From JAZGER01 sp036480335 (lineage in GTDB: Bacteria > Pseudomonadota > Gammaproteobacteria > DSM-19610): 64,000 bases of DNA. The stretch covers positions 32,184 to 96,183 of the forward strand of contig JAZGGH010000139.1 of NCBI GenBank assembly GCA_036480335.1, given 5' to 3'. Numbering within the stretch: position 1 is the first letter of the stretch; every line of letters starts with the position of its first letter. Shown here piece by piece: positions 53,672 to 62,322 of the stretch. The notes under the pieces are model-generated. The model had not been told where the DNA came from. It did no database searches and worked only from the letters and a program-made list of their open reading frames with translations. A program made the position numbers and the translations under genes.

Positions 53672-54505
53672 ATGCCAGAAGGTCCGGAAATACGCAAGGC
53701 GGCAGACAAAGTCGCCAGTGCAATTCTTAATCAGCCGGTACTCCATGTAGCGTTTGGCCAATCGCATCTGCAACATTACGAATCCGCTTTTATGAACACC
53801 CTGGTCAGCGCTGTGGAGACCCACGGCAAGGCGATGGTGACTCGCTTCAAATCTGAAAAACCCTCTGAAGGGCTGAATATTTATACACACAATCAGCTCT
53901 ATGGACGCTGGGTTTGTTGTCAGCCTGATCAGGTTCCACCGACGAAGCGCCAGTTGCGTCTGGCAATTCACACGCCTGATCAATGGGCGCTGCTTTACAG
54001 CGCTTCAGACATTGCTGTATTGACCAATCAGGAGTTACTGGAACACCCCTTTTTCAGCAAGTTGGGAAAGGATGTGCTGGACCCGGATATGAAGGCTGAA
54101 TACGTTGCTGAACGTTTACTGTCACGCTGTTACCGAAACCGTCAACTGGGAAATTTTCTGACCGAACAGAGCTTCCTGGCCGGTCTGGGAAATTATCTGC
54201 GTTGTGAAATTTTATTTGTTGCTGGCGTTCTTCCTGGCAGGAAGCCGGCCGAGTTGTCAGCAAAGCAAATAACCAGACTGTCGGAAACCATTCTGCGGTT
54301 ACCCCGACAGTCCCGACAAACACAAAGCATTACCAATGACCTGGGCAGGGTGAAGCAGCTACTTGTTGAGGGTTCGACTCTGGAAGATACGCGTTTCTGG
54401 GTGTTTCGGCGTAATAGTTTGCCCTGTTATCGCTGTGGCAGCCTGATTGTAAAGCAACAGAGTGCAGGGCAGCCTTGTTACCTTTGTATAAGTTGTCAAA
54501 AATAG
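53672..54505 (+). CDS. nei: Endonuclease VIII (Nei)
   Basis: DNA glycosylase/AP lyase that removes oxidised pyrimidines. 277 residues. It starts MPEGPEIRKAADKV, with the N-terminal proline (P2) as the Schiff-base nucleophile and E3. The HNQLYGRWV, LYSASDIAVL, FLAGLGNYLRCEIL and C-terminal zinc finger CYRC...CYLC-x-x-C are all as in the Nei branch rather than MutM. It stands alone upstream of the frameshifted gene. Confidence 0.94.
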   Translation: MPEGPEIRKAADKVASAILNQPVLHVAFGQSHLQHYESAFMNTLVSAVETHGKAMVTRFKSEKPSEGLNIYTHNQLYGRWVCCQPDQVPPTKRQLRLAIHTPDQWALLYSASDIAVLTNQELLEHPFFSKLGKDVLDPDMKAEYVAERLLSRCYRNRQLGNFLTEQSFLAGLGNYLRCEILFVAGVLPGRKPAELSAKQITRLSETILRLPRQSRQTQSITNDLGRVKQLLVEGSTLEDTRFWVFRRNSLPCYRCGSLIVKQQSAGQPCYLCISCQK

Positions 54506-54607
54506 AAGAGTTTTTACCGAAAAACATGATCTATCGCAATCTATTAATGCATTGTTCACCGCTATAATTCTGCCGCAGGTTTATCTGTCTCAAATGGAGC
54601 GGTTGAT

Positions 54608-55364
54608 ATGGAATTATTCAATAATGGTGATCATGTTTGTCTGGTGTTTCGTGATCTGGTGACAGGCGGTGAAGCCGTCCAGTCAAACCAGTTTCTGATT
54701 TATGATAATGAGCATGCCGCACTCATTGATCCAGGCGGTGAATTTACCTATACGCGATTGTTCATGGAAATCATGAAGTACATGAATGTTACCGAGATGG
54801 ACTATATTATAGCCTCGCATCAGGATCCGGATGTCGTAGCTTCATTAAATAGATGGCTGGTGGGTACAGATGCCAAAGTGGTGGTGCCGGAATTGTGGGA
54901 ACAGTTTTATTCCGCACTTTACACGCCCTGGAAAAATCGCCAACCGGATCATTACCATGCCAGATCGAGGTATGAATTTGCAGCTCGGATCTTTTTTCCT
55001 GAAAGCCTTGCCCGCACATTTTCTGCACGCAGAAGGGAATTTCCAGTTTTATGATCCGGTCAGCAAGATACTGTTCTCAGGAGATATGGGGGCAAACCTG
55101 TGCCCCGAAGCAGATCTGAACGAGCCGGTGACCAATTTTGCAGAAATATTACCGTATATGGATGGTTTTCATAAACGCTATATGAACAGTAACAAGGTCT
55201 GCCGATTCTGGGTAACCATGGTGCGGCAACTGGATATAGAGATGATGGTGCCGCAACATGGCCGGGCGCTGACCGGACGGGCCATCCCGGATTTCCTCGA
55301 CTATATCAAGAATCTGCAATGCGGGATGGATCTGTTTACCCAGGCAAATTATGTGGTGCCGTGA
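54608..55364 (+). pseudogene. Frameshifted metallo-beta-lactamase-fold (ODP/FprA-like) protein
   Basis: Two frames together spell one ~251-residue metallo-beta-lactamase-fold protein with SHQDPDVVASL, PAHFLHAEGNFQFYDPVSKILFSGDMGA and VPQHGRAL, resembling the oxygen-binding diiron (ODP/FprA) group. The first frame (54608) is good up to the TTTT run at 54905-54908 and then degenerates. The second frame continues with IPHFTRPGKIANRII and runs to 55364. One extra T in the run accounts for the switch. It may be a true pseudogene or a sequencing error. Promoter-like TATAAT at 54563-54568. Confidence 0.8.
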
Positions 55365-55480
55365 TTTGTTTGCTTTACCACGCCATATCTCGTAAAATCA
55401 CGCGTTTTCCGGCTCGCAGAAGTCGGATCTCCTTGCTCCCGGTTCAGATCGGGGGCTGTTATAAACCGTAAGGAGCTACA

Positions 55481-55963
55481 ATGCGCCATTATGAAGTGAT
55501 TTTTCTGGTCCATCCGGATCAGAGTGAGCAAGTACCTGCCATGCTGGAACGTTACCGGGCAACGGTCGAGTCTACCGGTGGTGCTATTCACCGTCTTGAA
55601 GACTGGGGCCGCAGGCAATTGGCATATCCCATCCAGAAACTCGCCAAGGCACATTACGTGCTGATGAATATCGAGTGTACTCAGGAAGCACTGGACGAGC
55701 TGGAAAGTGGTTTCCGTTTTAATGATGCGGTGCTGCGTAATCTGATTATTACTCGTAAAGAAGCTGTTACAGAGCAGTCGTTGCTGGCGAAACGTCCGGA
55801 TGATCGTGATGACAGACCATCCAGAAAACCGGAAGTAACTGAGTCTCCAGAAACAACTGAGGCCCCAAAAGCGGCAGAGTCTGAAACGGATGATGCTCCA
55901 GTTGCTGAAAGTGCTCAGCCCGAAGCAGCAAAGGATGATGCCGGGGATTCTGCCAGCACCTGA
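55481..55963 (+). CDS. rpsF: 30S ribosomal protein S6
   Basis: 160 residues. Core S6 fold starts [25 protein letters not shown], with [22 protein letters not shown]. After ~105 residues a Glu/Ala/Pro/Thr-rich acidic tail ([18 protein letters not shown]) extends beyond the usual length. First gene of the conserved rpsF-priB-rpsR-rplI block. Confidence 0.97.
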   Translation: MRHYEVIFLVHPDQSEQVPAMLERYRATVESTGGAIHRLEDWGRRQLAYPIQKLAKAHYVLMNIECTQEALDELESGFRFNDAVLRNLIITRKEAVTEQSLLAKRPDDRDDRPSRKPEVTESPETTEAPKAAESETDDAPVAESAQPEAAKDDAGDSAST

Positions 55964-55986
55964 TCCGATCATCGTAGTTGGTCTTC

Positions 55987-56295
55987 ATGGCTGTTGATAA
56001 TCTACTGGTTCTGAGCGGTTCTGTAACGGATACACCTGTTTCCAGAACAACCCCCGCCGGGATTCCGATTATGCGGTTTTACCTGGATCATCAGTCCGAG
56101 CAGCTAGAAGCTGGTCATGAAAGAACAGTGCAATGTCGAATGCGTGTGGTCGTGGTTGGAAAGAGCTTGAATCGTCAGATGGCCTCTCTTCGGGAAGGTG
56201 ATCGAATAAAGATTCGAGGTTTTCTCAGCAAAGGCGGTTACCGCTCAGCAGATACTCGTATCGAATTGCATGCATTGGATATTAAATCAGATTAA
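55987..56295 (+). CDS. priB: Primosomal replication protein PriB
   Basis: 102-residue single OB-fold protein that helps restart stalled forks with PriA. It reads VDNLLVLSGSVTDTPVSRTTPAGIPIMRFYLDHQSEQ..., CRMRVVVVGKSLN, GDRIKIRGFLSKGGYRS. ATG 55987 is used; the TTG at 55978 is not favoured. Its location between rpsF and rpsR is diagnostic. Confidence 0.92.
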   Translation: MAVDNLLVLSGSVTDTPVSRTTPAGIPIMRFYLDHQSEQLEAGHERTVQCRMRVVVVGKSLNRQMASLREGDRIKIRGFLSKGGYRSADTRIELHALDIKSD

Positions 56296-56333
56296 TTAGT
56301 ATTAATTTAAAGATATTTTAAGAGGAATTGAGT

Positions 56334-56564
56334 ATGTCTCGTTTTTTTCGTCGTCGCAGGTTTTGCCGTTTCACCGCTGATGGTGTTAAGGAAATTGATT
56401 ACAAGGATATCGCCACTCTGAAAAACTACGTTTCAGAAACTGGAAAGATCGTACCCAGCCGAATTACCGGTACCAAAGCAAAATATCAGCGCCAGCTGTC
56501 AACAGCGATTAAGCGTGCGCGCTTTCTGGCTTTGTTGCCCTATTGTGATTCACATAAGGGTTAA
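56334..56564 (+). CDS. rpsR: 30S ribosomal protein S18
   Basis: 76 residues, strongly basic: [69 protein letters not shown] 56334 with GAGG upstream; the TTG at 56328 is a poorer choice. Confidence 0.97.
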   Translation: MSRFFRRRRFCRFTADGVKEIDYKDIATLKNYVSETGKIVPSRITGTKAKYQRQLSTAIKRARFLALLPYCDSHKG

Positions 56565-56601
56565 TTCTTAATTAGTACATTTAGATGAAAGGTAGAGAGT
56601 G

Positions 56602-57048
56602 ATGGAAATTATTCTGCTGGAAAAAGTAGCGAATCTGGGAAATCTTGGCGACAGGGTGAATGTTAAATCAGGCTATGGCCGAAATTTTTTGATTCCGACG
56701 GGTAAGGCCACACCGGCAACGGAAGAGCAGGTTAAACTGTTTGAAGAGCGTCGTGCAGAGCTGGAAGCGGCCGCTGTTGAATTACATGCCACGGCTGAAG
56801 CACGCCGCGAAAAGCTGGAAGGCATGGTGTTGACCATTGTTGCCAAATCAGGTGATGAGGGTAAGCTGTTTGGTTCAATCGGCACGATGGACATTGCTGC
56901 AGCGGTGGGAGAAGCTGGTGTAGAAATTGATCGCAACGAAGTCAGGTTACCTGAAGGAGCCTTCCGTCAGTTAGGTGAATATACAGTGGCGATTCATTTG
57001 CATACCGATGTGGATGTCGATATTGCGCTAAATATTGTTGCTGAATAG
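56602..57048 (+). CDS. rplI: 50S ribosomal protein L9
   Basis: 148 residues with the signature [36 protein letters not shown] and the long helix linking the two domains. ATG 56602 is used, 3 bases after GTG 56599. It is followed by a terminator. Confidence 0.97.
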   Translation: MEIILLEKVANLGNLGDRVNVKSGYGRNFLIPTGKATPATEEQVKLFEERRAELEAAAVELHATAEARREKLEGMVLTIVAKSGDEGKLFGSIGTMDIAAAVGEAGVEIDRNEVRLPEGAFRQLGEYTVAIHLHTDVDVDIALNIVAE

Positions 57049-57061
57049 TTTGTGTGTTGTT

Positions 57062-57085
57062 AGCTCCCGCACTGTTGCGGGAGCT
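57062..57085 (+). terminator. Rho-independent terminator after rplI
   Basis: Perfect 10-bp GC-rich stem AGCTCCCGCA / TGCGGGAGCT with a CTGT loop, followed by TTATA. The T-run is short, so termination may be partial. Confidence 0.75.
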
Positions 57086-57231
57086 TTATAAAAGTAACTT
57101 GTATATTGATTGTTATCAATAGCTTATAAGACATGTCTAATCTTTTTTCTCTTTTTTGTTTCTCTGCTAGATCCCTATGTTTCATGTTCGCATTTATGTT
57201 TTAATTAACAGCCAATTAATGTGGAGCCAGC

Positions 57232-58629
57232 ATGTCTGATTTTGCGCCCTCTGTTTCTCCTGCCGAATACGATACTGATCGTTTGAAAGTACCGCCGCAT
57301 TCTATTCAGGCAGAGCAATCTGTGCTGGGTGGTTTATTGCTCGACAATAAAGCCTGGGATGAGATTGCTGATCTGATTACCGAAGAAGATTTTTACCGAC
57401 GCGATCATCGCCTGATTTTCAGAGCAAGCCAGTCTTTGATTGATCAGTCGATGCCCTGCGATGTGATCACGTTATCTGAGTGGCTTGCCGGACAAAGTCT
57501 GCTGGATGATGCCGGTGGTCTTGCGTATCTGGGTATGCTGGCGAGAGATGTGCCTAGTGCCGCCAATATTCGTGCCTATGCAGATATTGTGCGAGAAAAT
57601 TCAGTGCTCAGGCAATTGGCCCGAGCAGGCACTGACATCGCCAATTGTGCATACCAGCCGGAAGGCCGTAAGTCGCCTGAGTTGCTCGATTTTGCCGAGA
57701 AGCAGGTCTTCAGTATTTCTGATCAGGGCAATACTCGCGGTTCCGGTTTTGTCAATATCAAGGATTTACTGACCGGTGCGGTGGATCGTATTGATACCCT
57801 GTTTCATCAGGACGATCCGATCACCGGTATCTCAACTGGCTTTTCTGATCTTGACGAGATGACGGCTGGTCTGCAGAACTCTGATCTGGTCATTGTTGCC
57901 GGTCGTCCTTCAATGGGTAAAACTACCTTTGCCATGAATATCGCAGAGAATGCAGCGATCCGCGACAAGGTAACGACAGCGGTTTTCAGTATGGAAATGC
58001 CGGGTGAACAATTGGCAATGCGTCTTATGTCTTCGCTGGGGCGAATTGATCAGCACAAGATTCGTACGGGCAAGCTTGAAGATGATGATTGGCCACGCTT
58101 AACCTCGGCAGTCAGTATTCTTGCCGAAGCGCCTCTGTTCATTGATGATACGCCTGCGCTAACACCCACAGAGTTACGCGCCCGTGCCAGGCGGCTGAAG
58201 CGAGAACATAACCTGGGCATCATCATTATCGATTATCTGCAATTGATGCAGGTGAACGGTGGTGGTGAAAATCGCACCAATGAAATTTCTGAAATATCAC
58301 GTTCCCTGAAAGCGCTGGCGAAGGAATTGGCTGTCCCTGTCATTGCCCTGTCGCAGTTGAATCGTGGACTCGAACAGCGTCCCAACAAACGTCCCATTAT
58401 GTCCGACCTGCGTGAATCAGGAGCCATTGAGCAGGATGCCGATGTGATCATCTTTATCTACCGCGATGAAGTCTACAACGAAGACAGCCCTGACAAGGGG
58501 ACCGCAGAAATCATCGTCAGCAAGCAACGTAATGGGCCGATTGGCAAGTGTCGCCTGACCTTCCTCGGTCAGCATACCCGTTTCGAGAATTTCAGTCCCG
58601 GCTCGTATATGCCTGAGGAGACTGAATGA
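57232..58629 (+). CDS. dnaB: Replicative DNA helicase DnaB
   Basis: Hexameric fork helicase, 465 residues. N-terminal domain PPHSIQAEQSVLGGLLLDNKAW; C-terminal RecA-like domain with Walker A VIVAGRPSMGKTTFAMNIAEN, FSMEMPGEQLAMRLMSS, IIIIDYLQLMQ and the SDLRESGAIEQDADVIIFIYR region. No intein is present. Its stop overlaps alr as ATGA. Confidence 0.98.
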   Translation: MSDFAPSVSPAEYDTDRLKVPPHSIQAEQSVLGGLLLDNKAWDEIADLITEEDFYRRDHRLIFRASQSLIDQSMPCDVITLSEWLAGQSLLDDAGGLAYLGMLARDVPSAANIRAYADIVRENSVLRQLARAGTDIANCAYQPEGRKSPELLDFAEKQVFSISDQGNTRGSGFVNIKDLLTGAVDRIDTLFHQDDPITGISTGFSDLDEMTAGLQNSDLVIVAGRPSMGKTTFAMNIAENAAIRDKVTTAVFSMEMPGEQLAMRLMSSLGRIDQHKIRTGKLEDDDWPRLTSAVSILAEAPLFIDDTPALTPTELRARARRLKREHNLGIIIIDYLQLMQVNGGGENRTNEISEISRSLKALAKELAVPVIALSQLNRGLEQRPNKRPIMSDLRESGAIEQDADVIIFIYRDEVYNEDSPDKGTAEIIVSKQRNGPIGKCRLTFLGQHTRFENFSPGSYMPEETE

Positions 58630-59705
58630 CGCGACCAGTGCGGGCATGTATTGATTTAAAAGCCCTCGTTGGCAATTTGCAGGCAGCAAAAAAACTGGCG
58701 GTAGGCAGCAAGGTCATGGCGGTTGTCAAGGCCAATGCCTACGGTCATGGTATTGTCGAAGTTGCCCAGGCTTTGGTTGATGCAGATGCGTTGGCAGTGG
58801 CCTCAATTGACGAAGCCCTGCAGTTGTCCAGGGCAGGTATTCAGCAAACAATTATACTGCTCGAAGGCGTGTTCGAAGCGTCTGAATTACCCGAGGTACT
58901 GGCACAGAATTTTCAGCTTGTTGTGCATACCCGTGAGCAGCTTGAATGGCTGGAGCAATCCGGTCTGCAGGGAAGCCTCACTGTCTGGCTGAAAGTGGAT
59001 ACCGGTATGCATCGGCTAGGTTTTCAGGCATCAGATATTGATACTGTTTATCAGCGCCTGTCCGCGCTTTCATGCGTCCGGCAACCGCCAGGTTTACTGT
59101 CACATTTTGCCTGTGCCGATGAGCCGGTGCATGTTGCGAATGATCAACAGGCAACACAGTTTGCAACGCTGGCTGAACACTGGCCGGGAGCAAAATCACT
59201 GGCAAATTCTGCTGCCTTGAGCAGTCGTCAGGATGTGCGGTATGACTGGGTACGCCCCGGTATAATGTTGTACGGTTCCTGCCCCTTATTACCGGGAAAT
59301 CCATGCCCGGTTGAACTGTTACCCGTGATGTCACTGACCACAAAACTGATTGCGGTAGAACAAAGAATGGCAGGTCAGGCGATTGGTTATGGTGGTGCTT
59401 TTAGCTGCGAAAAGCCAATGACCGTTGCGGTAGCGGCGATTGGTTATGGTGATGGTTATCCACGTCATGCGACAACGGGTACGCCGGTGCTGGTCAATGG
59501 TCACATCTGTCCATTAATTGGTCGGGTTTCGATGGATATGATCACGCTGGATGTATCTGCATTAAGTGATGTAAAAGCGGGTGATCCGGTTGAGCTGTGG
59601 GGCAAGCATCTGTCGGTGGATGTGGTTGCAAATCATCTCGGTACCATTGCCTATGAATTGTTATGTCAGGTAACGCCAAGGGTTAGGCGAGAATATGTAC
59701 AGTAA
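58626..59705 (+). CDS. alr: Alanine racemase
   Basis: Makes D-alanine for peptidoglycan. 359 residues; the PLP lysine is K35 in AVVKANAYGHG, with WLKVDTGMHRLGF, ANSAAL and YDWVRPGIMLYG; the second catalytic Tyr region is IGYGGAFSC. It is translationally coupled to dnaB. The C-terminus ends VTPRVRREYVQ, as usual. Confidence 0.97.
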   Translation: MTRPVRACIDLKALVGNLQAAKKLAVGSKVMAVVKANAYGHGIVEVAQALVDADALAVASIDEALQLSRAGIQQTIILLEGVFEASELPEVLAQNFQLVVHTREQLEWLEQSGLQGSLTVWLKVDTGMHRLGFQASDIDTVYQRLSALSCVRQPPGLLSHFACADEPVHVANDQQATQFATLAEHWPGAKSLANSAALSSRQDVRYDWVRPGIMLYGSCPLLPGNPCPVELLPVMSLTTKLIAVEQRMAGQAIGYGGAFSCEKPMTVAVAAIGYGDGYPRHATTGTPVLVNGHICPLIGRVSMDMITLDVSALSDVKAGDPVELWGKHLSVDVVANHLGTIAYELLCQVTPRVRREYVQ

Positions 59706-59725
59706 GGTAACAGGAATAAACAGGG

Positions 59726-61102
59726 ATGGCTAAATCAAAAATTGCATATACCTGTACTGCCTGTGGTGCCATGGCAAGTAAATGGGCAGGCCAGTGTGGT
59801 GATTGCGGTGAGTGGAACACGCTGACAGAAGCGGTGACAGCCATGGCTGTTGCTGGCAAGGCAGGACGTTTTAGTGGCTATGCTGGCGCATCGTCACCGC
59901 AAGTGCAACGGCTGGCCGATGTCACACCAGGGAAGGAAAGTCGTCATCGTATCGGGTTGGCTGAACTCGACAGAGTGCTCGGCGGTGGTCTGGTCAATGG
60001 CTCGGTGGTATTGATTGGTGGCGATCCGGGTATTGGCAAATCCACGCTACTATTACAGGCGCTTGCTGAATTTTCCCAGAGTATGAAAACACTCTATGTG
60101 ACAGGCGAAGAATCTCTGGAGCAGGTATCCATGCGTGCACAACGTCTGAATGTTGATGCCGGATCATTAAACCTGTTGACGGAAACTTCGGTGGAAACAA
60201 TTCTGGAAATAGCCTGCAAGGAATTGCCGCGAGTCATGGTGATCGATTCAATACAGACCCTGTACACGCAAGTATTGCAATCCGCGCCAGGTTCTGTGGC
60301 GCAGGTACGTGAAAGTGCAGCACAACTGGTACGTTTTGCCAAACAGACGGGAACAGCCCTGTTTCTGGTCGGTCATGTTACCAAGGAAGGAACCCTCGCA
60401 GGGCCGCGTGTGCTGGAACACATGGTCGACACCGTGCTGTATTTTGAAGGTGATTCCGGTGGACGCTATCGGCTTATCCGCGCGATCAAAAATCGTTATG
60501 GAGCGGTGAATGAAATTGGTGTGTTTGCCATGACGGATAAAGGCCTGAAGGAAGTCCGCAATCCGTCATCCATTTTTCTGTCACGCCACGATGATCCTGT
60601 TGCCGGCAGTATTGTTATGGTGACCATGGAAGGCACTCGACCTTTGCTGGTTGAAGTGCAGGCGCTGGTCGATGATAGCCAGATGGCAAACCCGCGCCGC
60701 CTGACGCTGGGGTTGGACCAAAATCGCCTTGCCATGTTACTGGCTGTGCAGCATCGTCACGGTGGTGTTCACATGAGTGACCAGGATGTATTTGTTAATG
60801 TTGTCGGCGGAGTACGTGTCACTGAAACGGCAGCCGACCTGCCTGTCCTGCTGTCCGTACTTTCCAGTTTTCGTGATAAACCCCTGCCAACCGATTTAAT
60901 TGTTTTTGGCGAAGTGGGTCTGGCAGGAGAAATCCGTCCAGTACCGAATGGCCAGGAACGTCTCAGGGAAGCTGCCAAACTGGGTTTTAAACAGGCAATT
61001 GTCCCGGCTGCAAATGCACCAAAAGCTGGCATATCCGGCATGCAAATATCGCCGGTTAAACGCTATGCTGAGGCAGTGGATCTGGTCGCAAATTTAGAAT
61101 AG
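59726..61102 (+). CDS. radA: DNA repair protein RadA
   Basis: RecA-like protein in branch migration and recombination repair. 458 residues: zinc finger with C10, C13, C24 and C27; Walker A GGDPGIGKSTLLLQ from residue 98; the KNRYG motif in RAIKNRYGAVNEIGVF; and a C-terminal Lon-like domain (LPTDLIVFGEVGLAGEIRPV). It is 20 bp after alr. Confidence 0.97.
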   Translation: MAKSKIAYTCTACGAMASKWAGQCGDCGEWNTLTEAVTAMAVAGKAGRFSGYAGASSPQVQRLADVTPGKESRHRIGLAELDRVLGGGLVNGSVVLIGGDPGIGKSTLLLQALAEFSQSMKTLYVTGEESLEQVSMRAQRLNVDAGSLNLLTETSVETILEIACKELPRVMVIDSIQTLYTQVLQSAPGSVAQVRESAAQLVRFAKQTGTALFLVGHVTKEGTLAGPRVLEHMVDTVLYFEGDSGGRYRLIRAIKNRYGAVNEIGVFAMTDKGLKEVRNPSSIFLSRHDDPVAGSIVMVTMEGTRPLLVEVQALVDDSQMANPRRLTLGLDQNRLAMLLAVQHRHGGVHMSDQDVFVNVVGGVRVTETAADLPVLLSVLSSFRDKPLPTDLIVFGEVGLAGEIRPVPNGQERLREAAKLGFKQAIVPAANAPKAGISGMQISPVKRYAEAVDLVANLE

Positions 61103-61221
61103 AAAAGCCAGGCACTGAGAGGTTAATGGTTCTTTCCTTTACAAGCTGTGGGGACACTCTCTATACGGTCTTTTGCTAAGATAAGTGTAGTGGTTAATGC
61201 ATACAAATCAGGAAACAGATA

Positions 61222-61845
61222 ATGACACCTTCACAACTAATGTTTGAAAAAGCTATATCGTTATACGACAGTGCCAACAGCAAAGATCCGAATCTTGAAA
61301 AAGATTATGACGGTCAGGACGTATCCAAGGAACTGCTATATTCAAAGCGTATGCTGGATATGATTAATCGTTTTAAGCCTGATGCGGATGATGTCGCAAA
61401 ACTGTCTGTAGCGGCACAACATATCGAACGCTGGAAATCACCGCGCAGTGATTATCCCATGAACCGTAAAGGTTACCACCTCTGGCGAACGAAGCTATAC
61501 AAGTTTCATGCAGATACAGCGGCAGAGTTACTGCAGCAAGCAGGTTATGATGAAGATGTTATTGAGCGGGTGAAACTCGCCATTGGCAAAAAGAAGTTAA
61601 AAGATAATCCTGACACTCAAATACTGGAAGACATCGCGGCACTGACATTTATCGAGCATTACATGATGGCCATGTACACTAACTTTCCGGATTATGATGA
61701 AGAAAAATGGATCGATATTATTATTCGCACCTGGAAAAAAATGTCGCCTGATGCACATGAATTTGCGCTTTCCGGTAATCTGAAATTACCGGAGTCCCTG
61801 GTTCCTGTTATTCAGAAGGCAATAGAAAAGCACAATGCGACATAA
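61222..61845 (+). CDS. DUF4202 family protein
   Basis: 207 residues resembling DUF4202 (WKSPRSDYPMNRKGYHLWRTKLYKFHA and ...DIAALTFIEHYMMAMYTNFPDYDEEKWIDII), a cytoplasmic family with an HD-like helical core. Function not established. It stands between radA and the convergent DUF423 gene. Confidence 0.82.
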   Translation: MTPSQLMFEKAISLYDSANSKDPNLEKDYDGQDVSKELLYSKRMLDMINRFKPDADDVAKLSVAAQHIERWKSPRSDYPMNRKGYHLWRTKLYKFHADTAAELLQQAGYDEDVIERVKLAIGKKKLKDNPDTQILEDIAALTFIEHYMMAMYTNFPDYDEEKWIDIIIRTWKKMSPDAHEFALSGNLKLPESLVPVIQKAIEKHNAT

Positions 61846-61863
61846 TCAATAGAGGTTCACAGG

Positions 61864-62244
61864 CTATGATCTGGTTGTAGATATCAGGGCATATATCAAT
61901 ATCGACCAGGCTGCCAAAAAGCATAGGCCTCCTAATGGTGTTACAGCACCTAACCAGCGTGTGCCTGTTGCAGCAAGCAGATATAAACTGCCACTGAAAA
62001 GAAGAATGCCTGCCAGAAATAACCAGCCGCTCCAGCGTAAAAGCAGGGTATCCGGCCATTGCAGGATTAGCAGTCCGATTGCGACAAGTGCCAGGGCATG
62101 AATGCCCTGATATTGCGCCGCTGTCTCCCAGACAGACAACAGATCATCGGGGATCTTACCTCTTAATCCATGGGCCCCGAAGGCACCTAAGGCAACAAAC
62201 AGAAAGCCATTGATGGCGCCGAATAACAGGAATGGGTGGTTCAT
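61864..62244 (-). CDS. DUF423 family membrane protein
   Basis: 126 residues with about four membrane helices (FLLFGAINGFLFVALGAFGAHGL, GIHALALVAIGLLILQW, GWLFLAGILLFSGSLYLLA, LGGLCFLAAWSILIYAL). It fits the small DUF423/YwdK family of unknown function: GAFGAHGL near the N-terminus and VTPLGGLCFLAAW near the C-terminus. It is convergent with the DUF4202 gene. Confidence 0.88.
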   Translation of the reverse strand: MNHPFLLFGAINGFLFVALGAFGAHGLRGKIPDDLLSVWETAAQYQGIHALALVAIGLLILQWPDTLLLRWSGWLFLAGILLFSGSLYLLAATGTRWLGAVTPLGGLCFLAAWSILIYALISTTRS

Positions 62245-62322
62245 TGTTGCTTACTCAAAGTTTAATACCAGTATTTTATCAGATCTGTTCAATGATATTT
62301 TGAAAATTATCCGGAGGGATGA

